DNA from: Limnovirga soli
GTDB lineage: Bacteria > Bacteroidota > Bacteroidia > Chitinophagales > Chitinophagaceae
Direction of reading: 5' to 3'
Assembly (NCBI RefSeq): GCF_013106755.1
Contig: NZ_WHPF01000003.1
Coordinates: 62,001-126,000 of the forward strand
Length of the DNA: 64,000 nucleotides
The position numbers were made by a program, and so were the translations under genes. Shown here in pieces: positions 16,771 to 24,763 of this stretch. The first letter of the stretch is position 1; each line of letters starts with the position of its first letter. The notes under the pieces were generated by a model. That model saw nothing but the letters and a program-made list of their open reading frames with translations. It did not search any database and was not told where the DNA came from.

Positions 16771-17433
16771 TTATTCGTAATAGATTTTAAATGTCATAAA
16801 GTCTGTAGAAGCCTCCACATTAGTGCTCATAAAAAAGTATTTACCGGTTTGTTCTATAATCTGGTATTTGTATACATCGCCGGGTTTACTATAGTTTTTT
16901 CTGATGAGGTTGGAACTGCTTATAAAACTAATTTCAAATGAACAGTCGTCGGTCCATTTAAAGGAAAGTTTGGAATAGGTTTTATCGTTAAACCGTTCTG
17001 TCCAAAAACCATTGGCCAATGAGAGCCGAACGGTATCACCGGTTGATTCCAGGTAATAATAATTTTTGTGAGAGAGGAATTTCTTACAAGAATCTGTGCT
17101 GATAACTACTTCCGGTTGTGCACTTACCCTTTGCCAATCGCCTTTTTGTGGTACCAGCCGTTCCAGTATTTTGGCAAATGCATCGCATTTTTTTTGAAGC
17201 CTAAAATAGATTTCCTGTCCAACAGACTGCCTTTTTTTCTCAGGTAGGTTTTCCAGAAAAGGATTCAGGTGTTCGTCAACAATATGACCTATCAGTAAGG
17301 TGTCATCAAGGCCTTTATAAAAATCGATGGCTTTGCACATCTCAGTCATAAGTGAATCTTTGCTGCTTTCGGTTTGTGCCTGTGCAACAAATACAGTTAT
17401 ACTTAACAGGAATAGTAAACTTATTTTCTTCAT
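16771..17433 (-). CDS. Secreted protein of unknown function
   Basis: 220 residues starting with a signal peptide (MKKISLLFLLSITVFVAQAQ). The mature part has an N-terminal helical stretch with LPEKKRQSVGQEIYFRLQKK, then a region of short strands with SFKWTDDCSFEISFISSSN and several aromatic residues, resembling small lipocalin-like Bacteroidota proteins, though I cannot name the family. It is a single minus-strand gene convergent with the NamZ-type gene. Confidence 0.65.
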   Translation of the reverse strand: MKKISLLFLLSITVFVAQAQTESSKDSLMTEMCKAIDFYKGLDDTLLIGHIVDEHLNPFLENLPEKKRQSVGQEIYFRLQKKCDAFAKILERLVPQKGDWQRVSAQPEVVISTDSCKKFLSHKNYYYLESTGDTVRLSLANGFWTERFNDKTYSKLSFKWTDDCSFEISFISSSNLIRKNYSKPGDVYKYQIIEQTGKYFFMSTNVEASTDFMTFKIYYE

Positions 17434-17498
17434 GTGTTTATACTATGTTTTAAAAAAGCCATTACTTATAAAATACATTTTGATGCCATTGTTATACA

Positions 17499-17519
17499 GT
17501 ACAAGTGTGCGACGCAAGT
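17499..17519 (-). repeat. Interspersed intergenic repeat, copy 10 (family A)
   Basis: Core GTACAAGTGTGCGACGCAAGT followed by AAAGCC and the outer box TTGCCGGGCCAA at about 17541-17552, one of the fullest copies. It lies in a divergent gap. Confidence 0.93.
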
Positions 17520-17795
17520 AAAGCCAAATACATGTTTAATTGCCGGGCCAATAAAATGTATGTACCAATGGTTTAACAAAACAAATTACCGGTATAAAAT
17601 GCTGGGAAACAATTTTTTGTTTTGGGATAAACTGTGTAATTGATAAGTACCTAAGGCCGGTTAATAAAATTTAGGTAATTTGCACCTGTTAGAGTAAAGC
17701 GGCTGCGGCACTTGATTTTTACAACTTCACTACCACTATTTGCGCAGCTATAACTTTCTTTTACATAATTGATTTATTAATTATTGCATGTATAG

Positions 17796-17813
17796 TTGAA
17801 AGTAAACTTTCAA
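17796..17813. promoter_or_regulatory. Perfect dyad upstream of the SulP gene
   Basis: TTGAAAGT (17796-17803), two bases AA, then ACTTTCAA (17806-17813). It ends 30 bp before the start codon at 17844. The size and position fit an operator for a dimeric regulator; the regulator is not known. Confidence 0.45.
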
Positions 17814-17843
17814 TTTGTGTGCTATGTAAACCTGTGTGCTATT

Positions 17844-19532
17844 ATGTTTACGCCCAAGCTTTTCGAGACATTAAAAACGTATAACAAAAAACAGTTTTCT
17901 AAAGATGTTATGGCCGGCCTTATTGTAGGCATAGTGGCGCTGCCATTGGCTATTGCATTTGCCATTGCATCGGGCGTATCGCCTGAGAAAGGTTTGTATA
18001 CGGCCATTATTGCAGGCTTTATAATTAGTGCATTGGGAGGCAGCCGTGTACAAATTGGCGGGCCTACCGGTGCATTTATTGTTATTGTTTATGGCATTGT
18101 GCAACAATATGGGGTAGATGGTTTGATAATTGCCACATTTATGGCCGGGGTGCTATTGCTGATAATGGGTTTTGCCAGATTTGGTACGGTGATTAAATTT
18201 ATTCCACACCCATTAATTGTTGGTTTTACAACGGGTATTGCAGTGATTATTTTCTCCTCTCAGGTAAAAGATTTTTTTGGGTTGCAAATGGGCGCCGTAC
18301 CTGCCGATTTTATAGAAAAATGGAAAAGCTATGTTGAACATTTTCTTTCAGTAAATATGTATGCTGCAGCAATTGCCATAGTTACCATCATCATTATTTT
18401 GCTGTGGCCAAAAGTTACCCATAAAATACCCGGATCGCTTATTGCCATTTTATTTACCACTGCAGCAGTGCAATTTTTTCATTTGCCGGTAGAAACCATT
18501 GGCAGCAAGTTTGGCGCTATACCAACTTCTCTGCCCATGCCGGTGGTACCGCATATCAGCTGGGCTACAGTGCAGCAATTAATACGTCCGGCATTTGCCA
18601 TTGCATTATTGGGTGGCATAGAATCTTTATTGTCAGCTGTAGTTTCGGATGGTATGATTGGTGCCAATCACAAAAGCAATATGGAACTGGTGGCACAGGG
18701 TGTAGCCAATATTTTCTCCTCTATTTTTGGTGGCATACCTGCCACCGGCGCTATAGCACGTACAGCCACCAATGTGCGTAATGGCGGCCGTACTCCTGTT
18801 GCAGGTATTGTACATGCGTTAACCCTGTTAATAATTATGTTGTTTATTGGTAAATGGGCTGCAATGATATCGATGGCTACATTGGCAGGAATATTAATTG
18901 TAGTGGCTTATAATATGAGCGAATGGGAAAATTTCCTATCCATTCTAAAAGGCTCCCGTACCGATGCGGCTGTATTGCTTACCACTTTTGTGTTAACGGT
19001 ATTTGTAGACCTAACCGTAGCCATAGAAGTAGGTATGGTAATGGCGGCTTTTTTGTTTATGTTAAAAATGACGCAGTTTACCAATGTACAGCAATTAACA
19101 TCGTCGCAAACAGGCCACGTTAGTACTGCCGATGTCAATGCCATTAATACTTTTCAATTACCAAAAAGGGTAGAGGTGTTTGAAATAAACGGGCCCCTGT
19201 TTTTTGGGGCTGCCTTTAAGTTCAAGGATGCTATGCGGGAAATAGAAAATCCACCACAAGTGCTTATTATACGCATGCGCAATGTGCCCATTATAGATGC
19301 AACCGGTATACGTATTTTGCACGAAGTGTATAAAGATTGTGTACATCGTAAAACCAAACTTATTCTGGCCGAAGTAAACAGCGGACAGGTGCTGACCGAA
19401 ATTGATCAGTCGAGGTTGTTGTTTAAAATTGGGAAAGCCAATGTGGTAAACACCATCGAAGAAGCTATTGCCCGCAGCCGCCAAATTGTAAATGACGATT
19501 TTTTTGCCAAGCCGGCATTACACAAAAAATAA
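17844..19532 (+). CDS. SulP-family anion transporter with STAS domain
   Basis: 562 residues from the ATG at 17844 ([10 protein letters not shown]). The frame stays open upstream to 17796, but that segment covers the dyad and looks non-coding. A multi-helix membrane domain (about 20-430) has [37 protein letters not shown] and [19 protein letters not shown], typical of SLC26/SulP proteins. A STAS domain (about 450-545) has [17 protein letters not shown]. Substrate could be sulphate, bicarbonate or another anion; no sulphur genes or carbonic anhydrase are adjacent. Confidence 0.93.
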   Translation: MFTPKLFETLKTYNKKQFSKDVMAGLIVGIVALPLAIAFAIASGVSPEKGLYTAIIAGFIISALGGSRVQIGGPTGAFIVIVYGIVQQYGVDGLIIATFMAGVLLLIMGFARFGTVIKFIPHPLIVGFTTGIAVIIFSSQVKDFFGLQMGAVPADFIEKWKSYVEHFLSVNMYAAAIAIVTIIIILLWPKVTHKIPGSLIAILFTTAAVQFFHLPVETIGSKFGAIPTSLPMPVVPHISWATVQQLIRPAFAIALLGGIESLLSAVVSDGMIGANHKSNMELVAQGVANIFSSIFGGIPATGAIARTATNVRNGGRTPVAGIVHALTLLIIMLFIGKWAAMISMATLAGILIVVAYNMSEWENFLSILKGSRTDAAVLLTTFVLTVFVDLTVAIEVGMVMAAFLFMLKMTQFTNVQQLTSSQTGHVSTADVNAINTFQLPKRVEVFEINGPLFFGAAFKFKDAMREIENPPQVLIIRMRNVPIIDATGIRILHEVYKDCVHRKTKLILAEVNSGQVLTEIDQSRLLFKIGKANVVNTIEEAIARSRQIVNDDFFAKPALHKK

Positions 19533-19568
19533 TTTTATGGTCCGGGCAGCAACAAAATGGCATCGCCG

Positions 19569-19592
19569 CTTGCGTCGCACACTTCGGGGTAC
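19569..19592 (+). repeat. Interspersed intergenic repeat, copy 11 (family A, altered end)
   Basis: CTTGCGTCGCACACTT followed by CGGGGTACCG in place of GTACTG. The left part ATGGCATCGCCG is shared with copy 15 and with the decayed copy near 44522. It is paired with copy 12, 100 bp away and inverted. Confidence 0.82.
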
Positions 19593-19694
19593 CGATCTTT
19601 ATGCGGCAAAAAAACAAATATGTTTGAAGTAAGTTACAATACAAAATGCATCACCCGCTATACTTGCCTTTGATTGTTGCCATAAATTACTACA

Positions 19695-19715
19695 GTACAA
19701 GAGTGCGACGCAAGT
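19695..19715 (-). repeat. Interspersed intergenic repeat, copy 12 (family A)
   Basis: Core GTACAAGAGTGCGACGCAAGT preceded by TACTACA. It is the inverted partner of copy 11 in the gap between the SulP and ureohydrolase-like genes. Confidence 0.88.
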
Positions 19716-19826
19716 GCTGTTGCCATTAGTAATAGGTGTTGGGTACAAAATAACAGTTGCATTTAAAAACAAGGGTCAAAGCTTTATCAGTGTTTTTACT
19801 GTAAGTTTGTCGCAAACAATGTATAC

Positions 19827-20969
19827 ATGTCTTTTCATTCAATAGATACTATTTTAGATTTTTTAGAACCGGTAAATAAAGATTATTTATCAGAAGATGA
19901 AGGGTATAAACCCAATCAGCTGGGTTATAATATCCTGGCATATGAAGAAAGCTTTCCTTCTTTGGAGCAGGTAGATATGGTGCTGGTAGGTTGCGGCGAA
20001 AACCGTGGCATTACGGTAGGCAAAGCCAACCATAATGCACCCGACGCCATACGCAAGGAATTATATAATTTATACCACTGGCATAAGGATATAAAAGTAG
20101 CAGATGCAGGCAATGTAAAGCCCGGCGCTACATTGCAGGATACCTATGCGGCATTAAGGACGGTGGTGTCAGAATTATCGGCGCATGCAAAAAAGATTGT
20201 AATACTTGGCGGCTCACATGATCTTACCATGGCGCAATATGGCGTATATGAAGCGGCAGGTAAAATAATAGAAGCTGTTTGTGTTGATGCGCTGATAGAT
20301 TTTAAAATGGATAGTGTATGGGCCAGCGATAAGTTTTTAATGGAAATGCTTACCCGTGAACCAAATTTTATAAAGCAATACAACCATATTGGTTTTCAAA
20401 GTTATATGGTACACCCCGATATGCTGGAAACCATTGATAAGCTTAGGTTTGATTGCTACCGGGTAGGTAAGGTAAAAGAAAGCATGGAGGAAATGGAGCC
20501 GGTAATACGCAATGCACAACTTTTTAGCTTTGATATAAGTGCCATACAACATGCACATGCTCCTGCCAACAGGCTTACTCCCAATGGCTTTACAGGCGAG
20601 GAAGCCTGTATGCTGATGCAATATGCAGGCATGAGTGCCATGGTGAGTACGGTGGGTATTTATGGCTACCGGCAAGAACAGGATACACACCAGCTTACTG
20701 CCAAACAGATCAGCCATATGCTTTGGTACCTGATGGATGGGATGCTCAAAGGGAAAATAGAATCTCCTTTAAGTGATACCGAACAGTTTAATGAGTTTAA
20801 ATTAGCTTTTGCTGAGGTGGAAACTACTTTTTTGCAAAGCAAAAAAACCGGAAGATGGTGGATGCAAATGCCTGAAGGTAATTTTGCCGCCTGCACCTAT
20901 AAAGATTACCTGATTGCCAGCGACAATGAAATACCGGAAAGATGGATGCGGGCCGCCGAACGGGGATAA
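19827..20969 (+). CDS. Ureohydrolase-fold protein with degraded metal site
   Basis: 380 residues. The arginase/agmatinase fold is recognisable from VLVGCGENRGIT, the first motif GGSHDLT (His131 kept) and SFDISAI. The second motif, normally DAHxD, reads D154-A-L156-I-D158, losing the His. The third, SxDxDxxDP, reads S234-F-D-I-S238 with Q241-H242, losing two Asp. Binuclear manganese catalysis is therefore doubtful. I recall related degenerate proteins as widespread in Bacteroidota, often mislabelled formimidoylglutamase. The dacB gene follows after 35 bp. Confidence 0.8.
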   Translation: MSFHSIDTILDFLEPVNKDYLSEDEGYKPNQLGYNILAYEESFPSLEQVDMVLVGCGENRGITVGKANHNAPDAIRKELYNLYHWHKDIKVADAGNVKPGATLQDTYAALRTVVSELSAHAKKIVILGGSHDLTMAQYGVYEAAGKIIEAVCVDALIDFKMDSVWASDKFLMEMLTREPNFIKQYNHIGFQSYMVHPDMLETIDKLRFDCYRVGKVKESMEEMEPVIRNAQLFSFDISAIQHAHAPANRLTPNGFTGEEACMLMQYAGMSAMVSTVGIYGYRQEQDTHQLTAKQISHMLWYLMDGMLKGKIESPLSDTEQFNEFKLAFAEVETTFLQSKKTGRWWMQMPEGNFAACTYKDYLIASDNEIPERWMRAAERG

Positions 20970-21004
20970 CCAATAATTTGCTTACCAATAAATGAACTGA
21001 CAAG

Positions 21005-22363
21005 ATGAATAGCCCTGCAACGGTAATGATAAAGACTATAACCCAATGGTGTTGTTGGTGGGTGCCTTGTTTAGGGTGTTTACTTGTGCTGGCATCCTGC
21101 TCGGTTAGTAAACGCATAGATACAATAGCTGGCAAGACTATCACCCATAAAAAGGAATTGGAAAATGCCCATATAGGCATAACAGTGTACAATTCTGCCA
21201 ACGGCAAATATTTGTATAACAGCAATGGCAATAAATATTTTATACCGGCCAGCAATACCAAAATCATCACCTGTTATGCTGCCATGAAATACCTGGGCGA
21301 TAGTTTGCCGGGATTATCAGTTGCTGAGTTTAACAACTTTATAGTGGTAAGCCCCACCGGCGATCCCACCCTTTTGCACCCCGATTTTGCAAACCAACCT
21401 GTAATAGATTTTTTAGTAAAACAACCCAAGGGTATTTTTTTTACCAATAATAAATGGCGCGAAAATGCCTATGGCGCTGGTTGGAGCTGGGATGATTATG
21501 ATACTTACTATATGGCCGAAAGAAGCGCCATGCCCATTTATGGCAATGTACTGTCTGCAAGCGGCAAAGCCAATGCATTGCAGGTGGTGCCCAATAATTT
21601 GGTAACAGCCATAAATAATAAAAACAACGATACTACTGCTTTTGCATCCTCCATTAGCCGTGATTTTTATAACAATCAGTTTGCAGTACAGTATAATTCT
21701 GCCACCCAGCAAATAGTGCAGACACCCTTTATAACCAGCGATAGCCTTGCCCTGCGATTATTGCAGGATACCCTTCACAAAACATTTAGCAGGCCAGGTA
21801 AATTTGGTGCCGCCAATAACAATACAAAAGCCAACAGCTATACCGTATATAGCCAGCCTACAGATACTATGCTGAAAATAATGATGCACCGCAGCGATAA
21901 TTTTTATGCTGAGCAATCATTGTTAATGCTAAGCAACCAGCATTTGGGAATAATGAGCGATGCCGCAATAATTGATACCCTGTTAAAATCAGACTTTAAA
22001 GCCATGCCACAAAATCCCCGTTGGGTAGATGGCAGTGGTTTAAGTCGTTATAATTTGTTTACTCCGCAGGATTTTGTTTTTGTGCTGGACAAAATGAAAC
22101 AAGAATTTAACTGGCAGCGCATAACCACCATTTTTGCTACTGGTGGCGGCGGAACTTTAAACGGCCAATACGATTCACTGCAGGGAAAGTTGTATGCCAA
22201 AACCGGCACTTTAAGTAACAATATAGCTTTAAGTGGCTACCTGATTACCAATAAAGGACAAACCCTTATTTTCTCCATCATGGTAGGCAATCATACCAGT
22301 AGCAATGCGCTTATCCGCAAATCCATGGAAGCATTTTTAACGAAGCTTGTTCAGCAGTATTAA
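21005..22363 (+). CDS. dacB: D-Ala-D-Ala carboxypeptidase/endopeptidase (PBP4, S13)
   Basis: 452 residues, with an N-terminal hydrophobic segment ending LVLASC, so probably a lipoprotein. The three penicillin-binding motifs are present: S83-N-T-K86, S297-D-N and K399-T-G. The long insert between the first and second motifs marks class C PBP4. It trims peptidoglycan stem peptides or cross-links in the periplasm. An alternative start lies at 21026 (MIKTIT). It follows the ureohydrolase-like gene closely and may share its transcript. Confidence 0.92.
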   Translation: MNSPATVMIKTITQWCCWWVPCLGCLLVLASCSVSKRIDTIAGKTITHKKELENAHIGITVYNSANGKYLYNSNGNKYFIPASNTKIITCYAAMKYLGDSLPGLSVAEFNNFIVVSPTGDPTLLHPDFANQPVIDFLVKQPKGIFFTNNKWRENAYGAGWSWDDYDTYYMAERSAMPIYGNVLSASGKANALQVVPNNLVTAINNKNNDTTAFASSISRDFYNNQFAVQYNSATQQIVQTPFITSDSLALRLLQDTLHKTFSRPGKFGAANNNTKANSYTVYSQPTDTMLKIMMHRSDNFYAEQSLLMLSNQHLGIMSDAAIIDTLLKSDFKAMPQNPRWVDGSGLSRYNLFTPQDFVFVLDKMKQEFNWQRITTIFATGGGGTLNGQYDSLQGKLYAKTGTLSNNIALSGYLITNKGQTLIFSIMVGNHTSSNALIRKSMEAFLTKLVQQY

Positions 22364-22404
22364 ATTATTTTTTGGGCCAGACAAGCCAATACTAATCAGG
22401 CTTT

Positions 22405-22425
22405 ACTTGCGTCGCACTCTTGTGC
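22405..22425 (+). repeat. Interspersed intergenic repeat, copy 13 (family A)
   Basis: Forward copy with GTGC for GTAC at the end. Left box TTGGGCCAG at about 22372, right box TATGGCAACAA. It lies in the convergent dacB/mutL gap. Confidence 0.9.
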
Positions 22426-22506
22426 TGCAACAAGTATGGCAACAAAAAGAAGCAAATACCCTTTGGAGGCAATACATAAAAAATCAACCCTTCTAACTTT
22501 ACATTG

Positions 22507-24402
22507 TTATTTTCCAAACATCCTATCCAGGTAATCTTCTTTAAAAGCTACATAAGTGGGGCTGCCATTCAGGGCGATATTATGGGTTTGGCAAAGAAAT
22601 AATTCTTCGGTAAGTGTATGCATTTCTTTCTGCGTTAAATGCTGGCCAGCTTTTATACTTTGCTGTCTTGCCATACACCGTACCAGCTTTTCGCGGCGGG
22701 TAAATTTTATATCGCTGCTAAAATGTTTAAACTGTTCTATCAATAATTCTATGGCATTTTTTTCGTTGCCCTGCAGCATATCGGCAGGCGTGCCTTGAAT
22801 TACAAAAGTGTTATTGCCAAAGGGTTCTATTAAAAAACCCAAAGCTGCCAAATCGGGTAAAAGATCCAGTAACAATGCACTGTCAGCAGCATTTAGTTCC
22901 AGTGTAGCAGGAAATAAATTGTGTTGCGATGCCATTTTTTTGCCATGTGCGGCAACACTAAAACGTTCGTATAAAATGCGCTCATGTGCCAGTTGCTGGT
23001 GTATTACCAAAAAGCCATTTTCGCCGGGTGCCAGAATATAGGTTTGTTGTATTTGCATCAGCAATGCATCTGGCGCCAGGGCTGTTTCTCTTTTTTCGGG
23101 TTGGTGTAATTGGCCGCTGGCTGCTTGTGTAATGGTTTCGCGGCGTTCATATTCCAGTAAGCCATCGCCGTTAACAGCTGCAAAATCTTTTAATGGGGCA
23201 ATACTTGTGGTGGCAGGTGTAAAAAAGTCTTTCCAGTTTTTAAGTTCGCTTTTATTGGTAGGTTCAATAAAATGTGCCTGGTTTTTTTGCGTAAAGCTTT
23301 TAAACAGCGAAGAGCTGGAAGCGCTTTGTTGTTTATCATCAGAAAAAGGTTTGCTTACCGATTCCAGTTGCTGTATATCGGCATTTAAACTAAAGTCCAG
23401 CGATGGCGCCACACTAAACTGTGCCAGTGCATGTTTAATGGCTGCCTGTACAAACGCATAAATTATTTTCTCGTCTTCAAACTTAATTTCCTGCTTGGTG
23501 GGGTGAACATTTATATCAATCTGCGATGGATCAAGGTCTATAAAAAGCACATACAGCGGGAAACTGTCTTTAGCAATCATTTCCTGATAAGCGCTCATAA
23601 CCGCATGGTTAAGATAAGCGCTTTTTATAAACCGGTTATTTACAAAAAAATATTGTTCTCCACGGGTTTTGCGGGCAGTTTCGGGTTTGCCGGCAAAACC
23701 GTAAATATTCATGTAATCGGTATCTTCTTTTACCTGTACCAGCTTAGCTGCATATTGATTGCCCAATACCTGTAATACCCTTTGTTTGGCATTGCCTGCT
23801 TCCAGATGAAAAACCTGCTGACCGTTACTGGTTAACGAAAAGAAAATTTGAGGAAATGCCAGTGCAACCCGTATAAATTCATCAATAATATGCCTGAGCT
23901 CGGCGGCATTGGTTTTTAAAAAATTACGGCGTGCCGGCACATTAAAAAACAGGTTTTTCATGCTAATGCTGGTGCCTTCGGGTGTAGCGCAGGGCTCCTG
24001 CACTTTTACGGTGCTGTTTTCTATTTCCAAAAAAGTACCCAGTTCATCTTCGGTGCGGCGCGTTTTAATTTCTACCTGCGCAACAGCAGCAATTGATGCC
24101 AATGCCTCGCCCCTAAAACCCATGGTTTTAATATGAAACAGGTCGTCTATCACTTTTATTTTGCTGGTGGCGTGGCGTTCAAAGCTCATGCGGGCATCGG
24201 TTTCGCTCATGCCTTTGCCATTATCAATTACCTGAATCAGGCTTTTACCAGCGTCTGCTACAATCAGTTGTATGCGGGTAGCACCGGCATCCACGGCGTT
24301 TTCCAGCAATTCTTTAACGGCACTGGCGGGGCGTTGTATTACTTCGCCGGCCGCAATTTGGTTTGCAATATTATCAGGTAGTAGTTGTATTATATCCGCC
24401 AC
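22507..24402 (-). CDS. mutL: DNA mismatch repair protein MutL
   Basis: 631 residues starting at a GTG codon; the frame has a TAA just upstream, so no ATG start is possible. The GHKL ATPase part (about 1-330) has ELLENAVDAGAT, DNGKGM and GFRGEALASIAAV. The C-terminal dimerisation part has HQQLAHERILYE where endonuclease-type MutL reads DQHAAHERILYE, and lacks the terminal CPHGRP. A latent nuclease is thus unlikely or altered. MutL couples MutS to later repair steps. MutS is not in the window. Confidence 0.95.
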   Translation of the reverse strand: MADIIQLLPDNIANQIAAGEVIQRPASAVKELLENAVDAGATRIQLIVADAGKSLIQVIDNGKGMSETDARMSFERHATSKIKVIDDLFHIKTMGFRGEALASIAAVAQVEIKTRRTEDELGTFLEIENSTVKVQEPCATPEGTSISMKNLFFNVPARRNFLKTNAAELRHIIDEFIRVALAFPQIFFSLTSNGQQVFHLEAGNAKQRVLQVLGNQYAAKLVQVKEDTDYMNIYGFAGKPETARKTRGEQYFFVNNRFIKSAYLNHAVMSAYQEMIAKDSFPLYVLFIDLDPSQIDINVHPTKQEIKFEDEKIIYAFVQAAIKHALAQFSVAPSLDFSLNADIQQLESVSKPFSDDKQQSASSSSLFKSFTQKNQAHFIEPTNKSELKNWKDFFTPATTSIAPLKDFAAVNGDGLLEYERRETITQAASGQLHQPEKRETALAPDALLMQIQQTYILAPGENGFLVIHQQLAHERILYERFSVAAHGKKMASQHNLFPATLELNAADSALLLDLLPDLAALGFLIEPFGNNTFVIQGTPADMLQGNEKNAIELLIEQFKHFSSDIKFTRREKLVRCMARQQSIKAGQHLTQKEMHTLTEELFLCQTHNIALNGSPTYVAFKEDYLDRMFGK

Positions 24403-24426
24403 AGTATCTTTCGCTATTTATGGGGG

Positions 24427-24434
24427 CAAAAATA
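24427..24434 (-). promoter_or_regulatory. Possible -7 box for mutL
   Basis: CAAAAATA, the reverse form of TAnnTTTG, 25 bp upstream of the GTG start of mutL. Confidence 0.4.
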
Positions 24435-24513
24435 GAACTATTGGTATGATTTAATTTACCATGTGGAGAAATGCTGCCATTATGGCCCTGGCAGCAGTTA
24501 GAAATGGGGCTTT

Positions 24514-24534
24514 ACTTGCGTCGCACACTTGTAC
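24514..24534 (+). repeat. Interspersed intergenic repeat, copy 14 (family A)
   Basis: Forward core with the ACACTTG form. Left box ATGGCCCTGGCAGCA, right box TTGGGCGGCAG. First of an inverted pair. Confidence 0.92.
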
Positions 24535-24601
24535 TGCAGGCTATTGGGCGGCAGTTATAAGATTGGTTAAATGTATTGCCTTGCCGGGTATTGCCCCGAA
24601 C

Positions 24602-24621
24602 GTACAAGAGTGCGACGCAAG
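24602..24621 (-). repeat. Interspersed intergenic repeat, copy 15 (family A, GTTCGG block)
   Basis: CCGAAC then GTACAAGAGTGCGACGCAAG and CGGCGATGCC, ending in an outer box GCCGGGTTACC at about 24643. It is inverted relative to copy 14. Confidence 0.9.
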
Positions 24622-24763
24622 CGGCGATGCCTGTTGCACTAATGCCGGGTTACCAATAAGTATTTGTGTTGTAATGGTTTGTATTAAAATATACTAATAT
24701 TAGCGCTTGTATGATGAATGGCGTGAATTACTGTAAATAATACATTTATTTTGCGGCTTTTAT

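Larger units (their letters stand above)
17434..17843. other. 410 bp intergenic region upstream of the SulP gene
   Basis: It holds repeat copy 10 (17499-17519), an A/T-rich stretch with no open frame that looks real, and an 8-bp perfect dyad at 17796-17813 close to the SulP start. I see no RNA gene in it. Confidence 0.6.
24403..24763. other. 361 bp divergent intergenic region with an inverted repeat pair
   Basis: It contains the mutL promoter-like box (24427-24434) and repeat copies 14 and 15, which face each other in opposite orientation 67 bp apart. The A/T-rich remainder before 24764 may hold the promoter of the DUF5916 gene. No gene seen. Confidence 0.6.

Noticed and set aside
23431-23775. 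Plus-strand frames within mutL
   Set aside because: They are shadows of the mutL frame with no start context and no recognisable domain.
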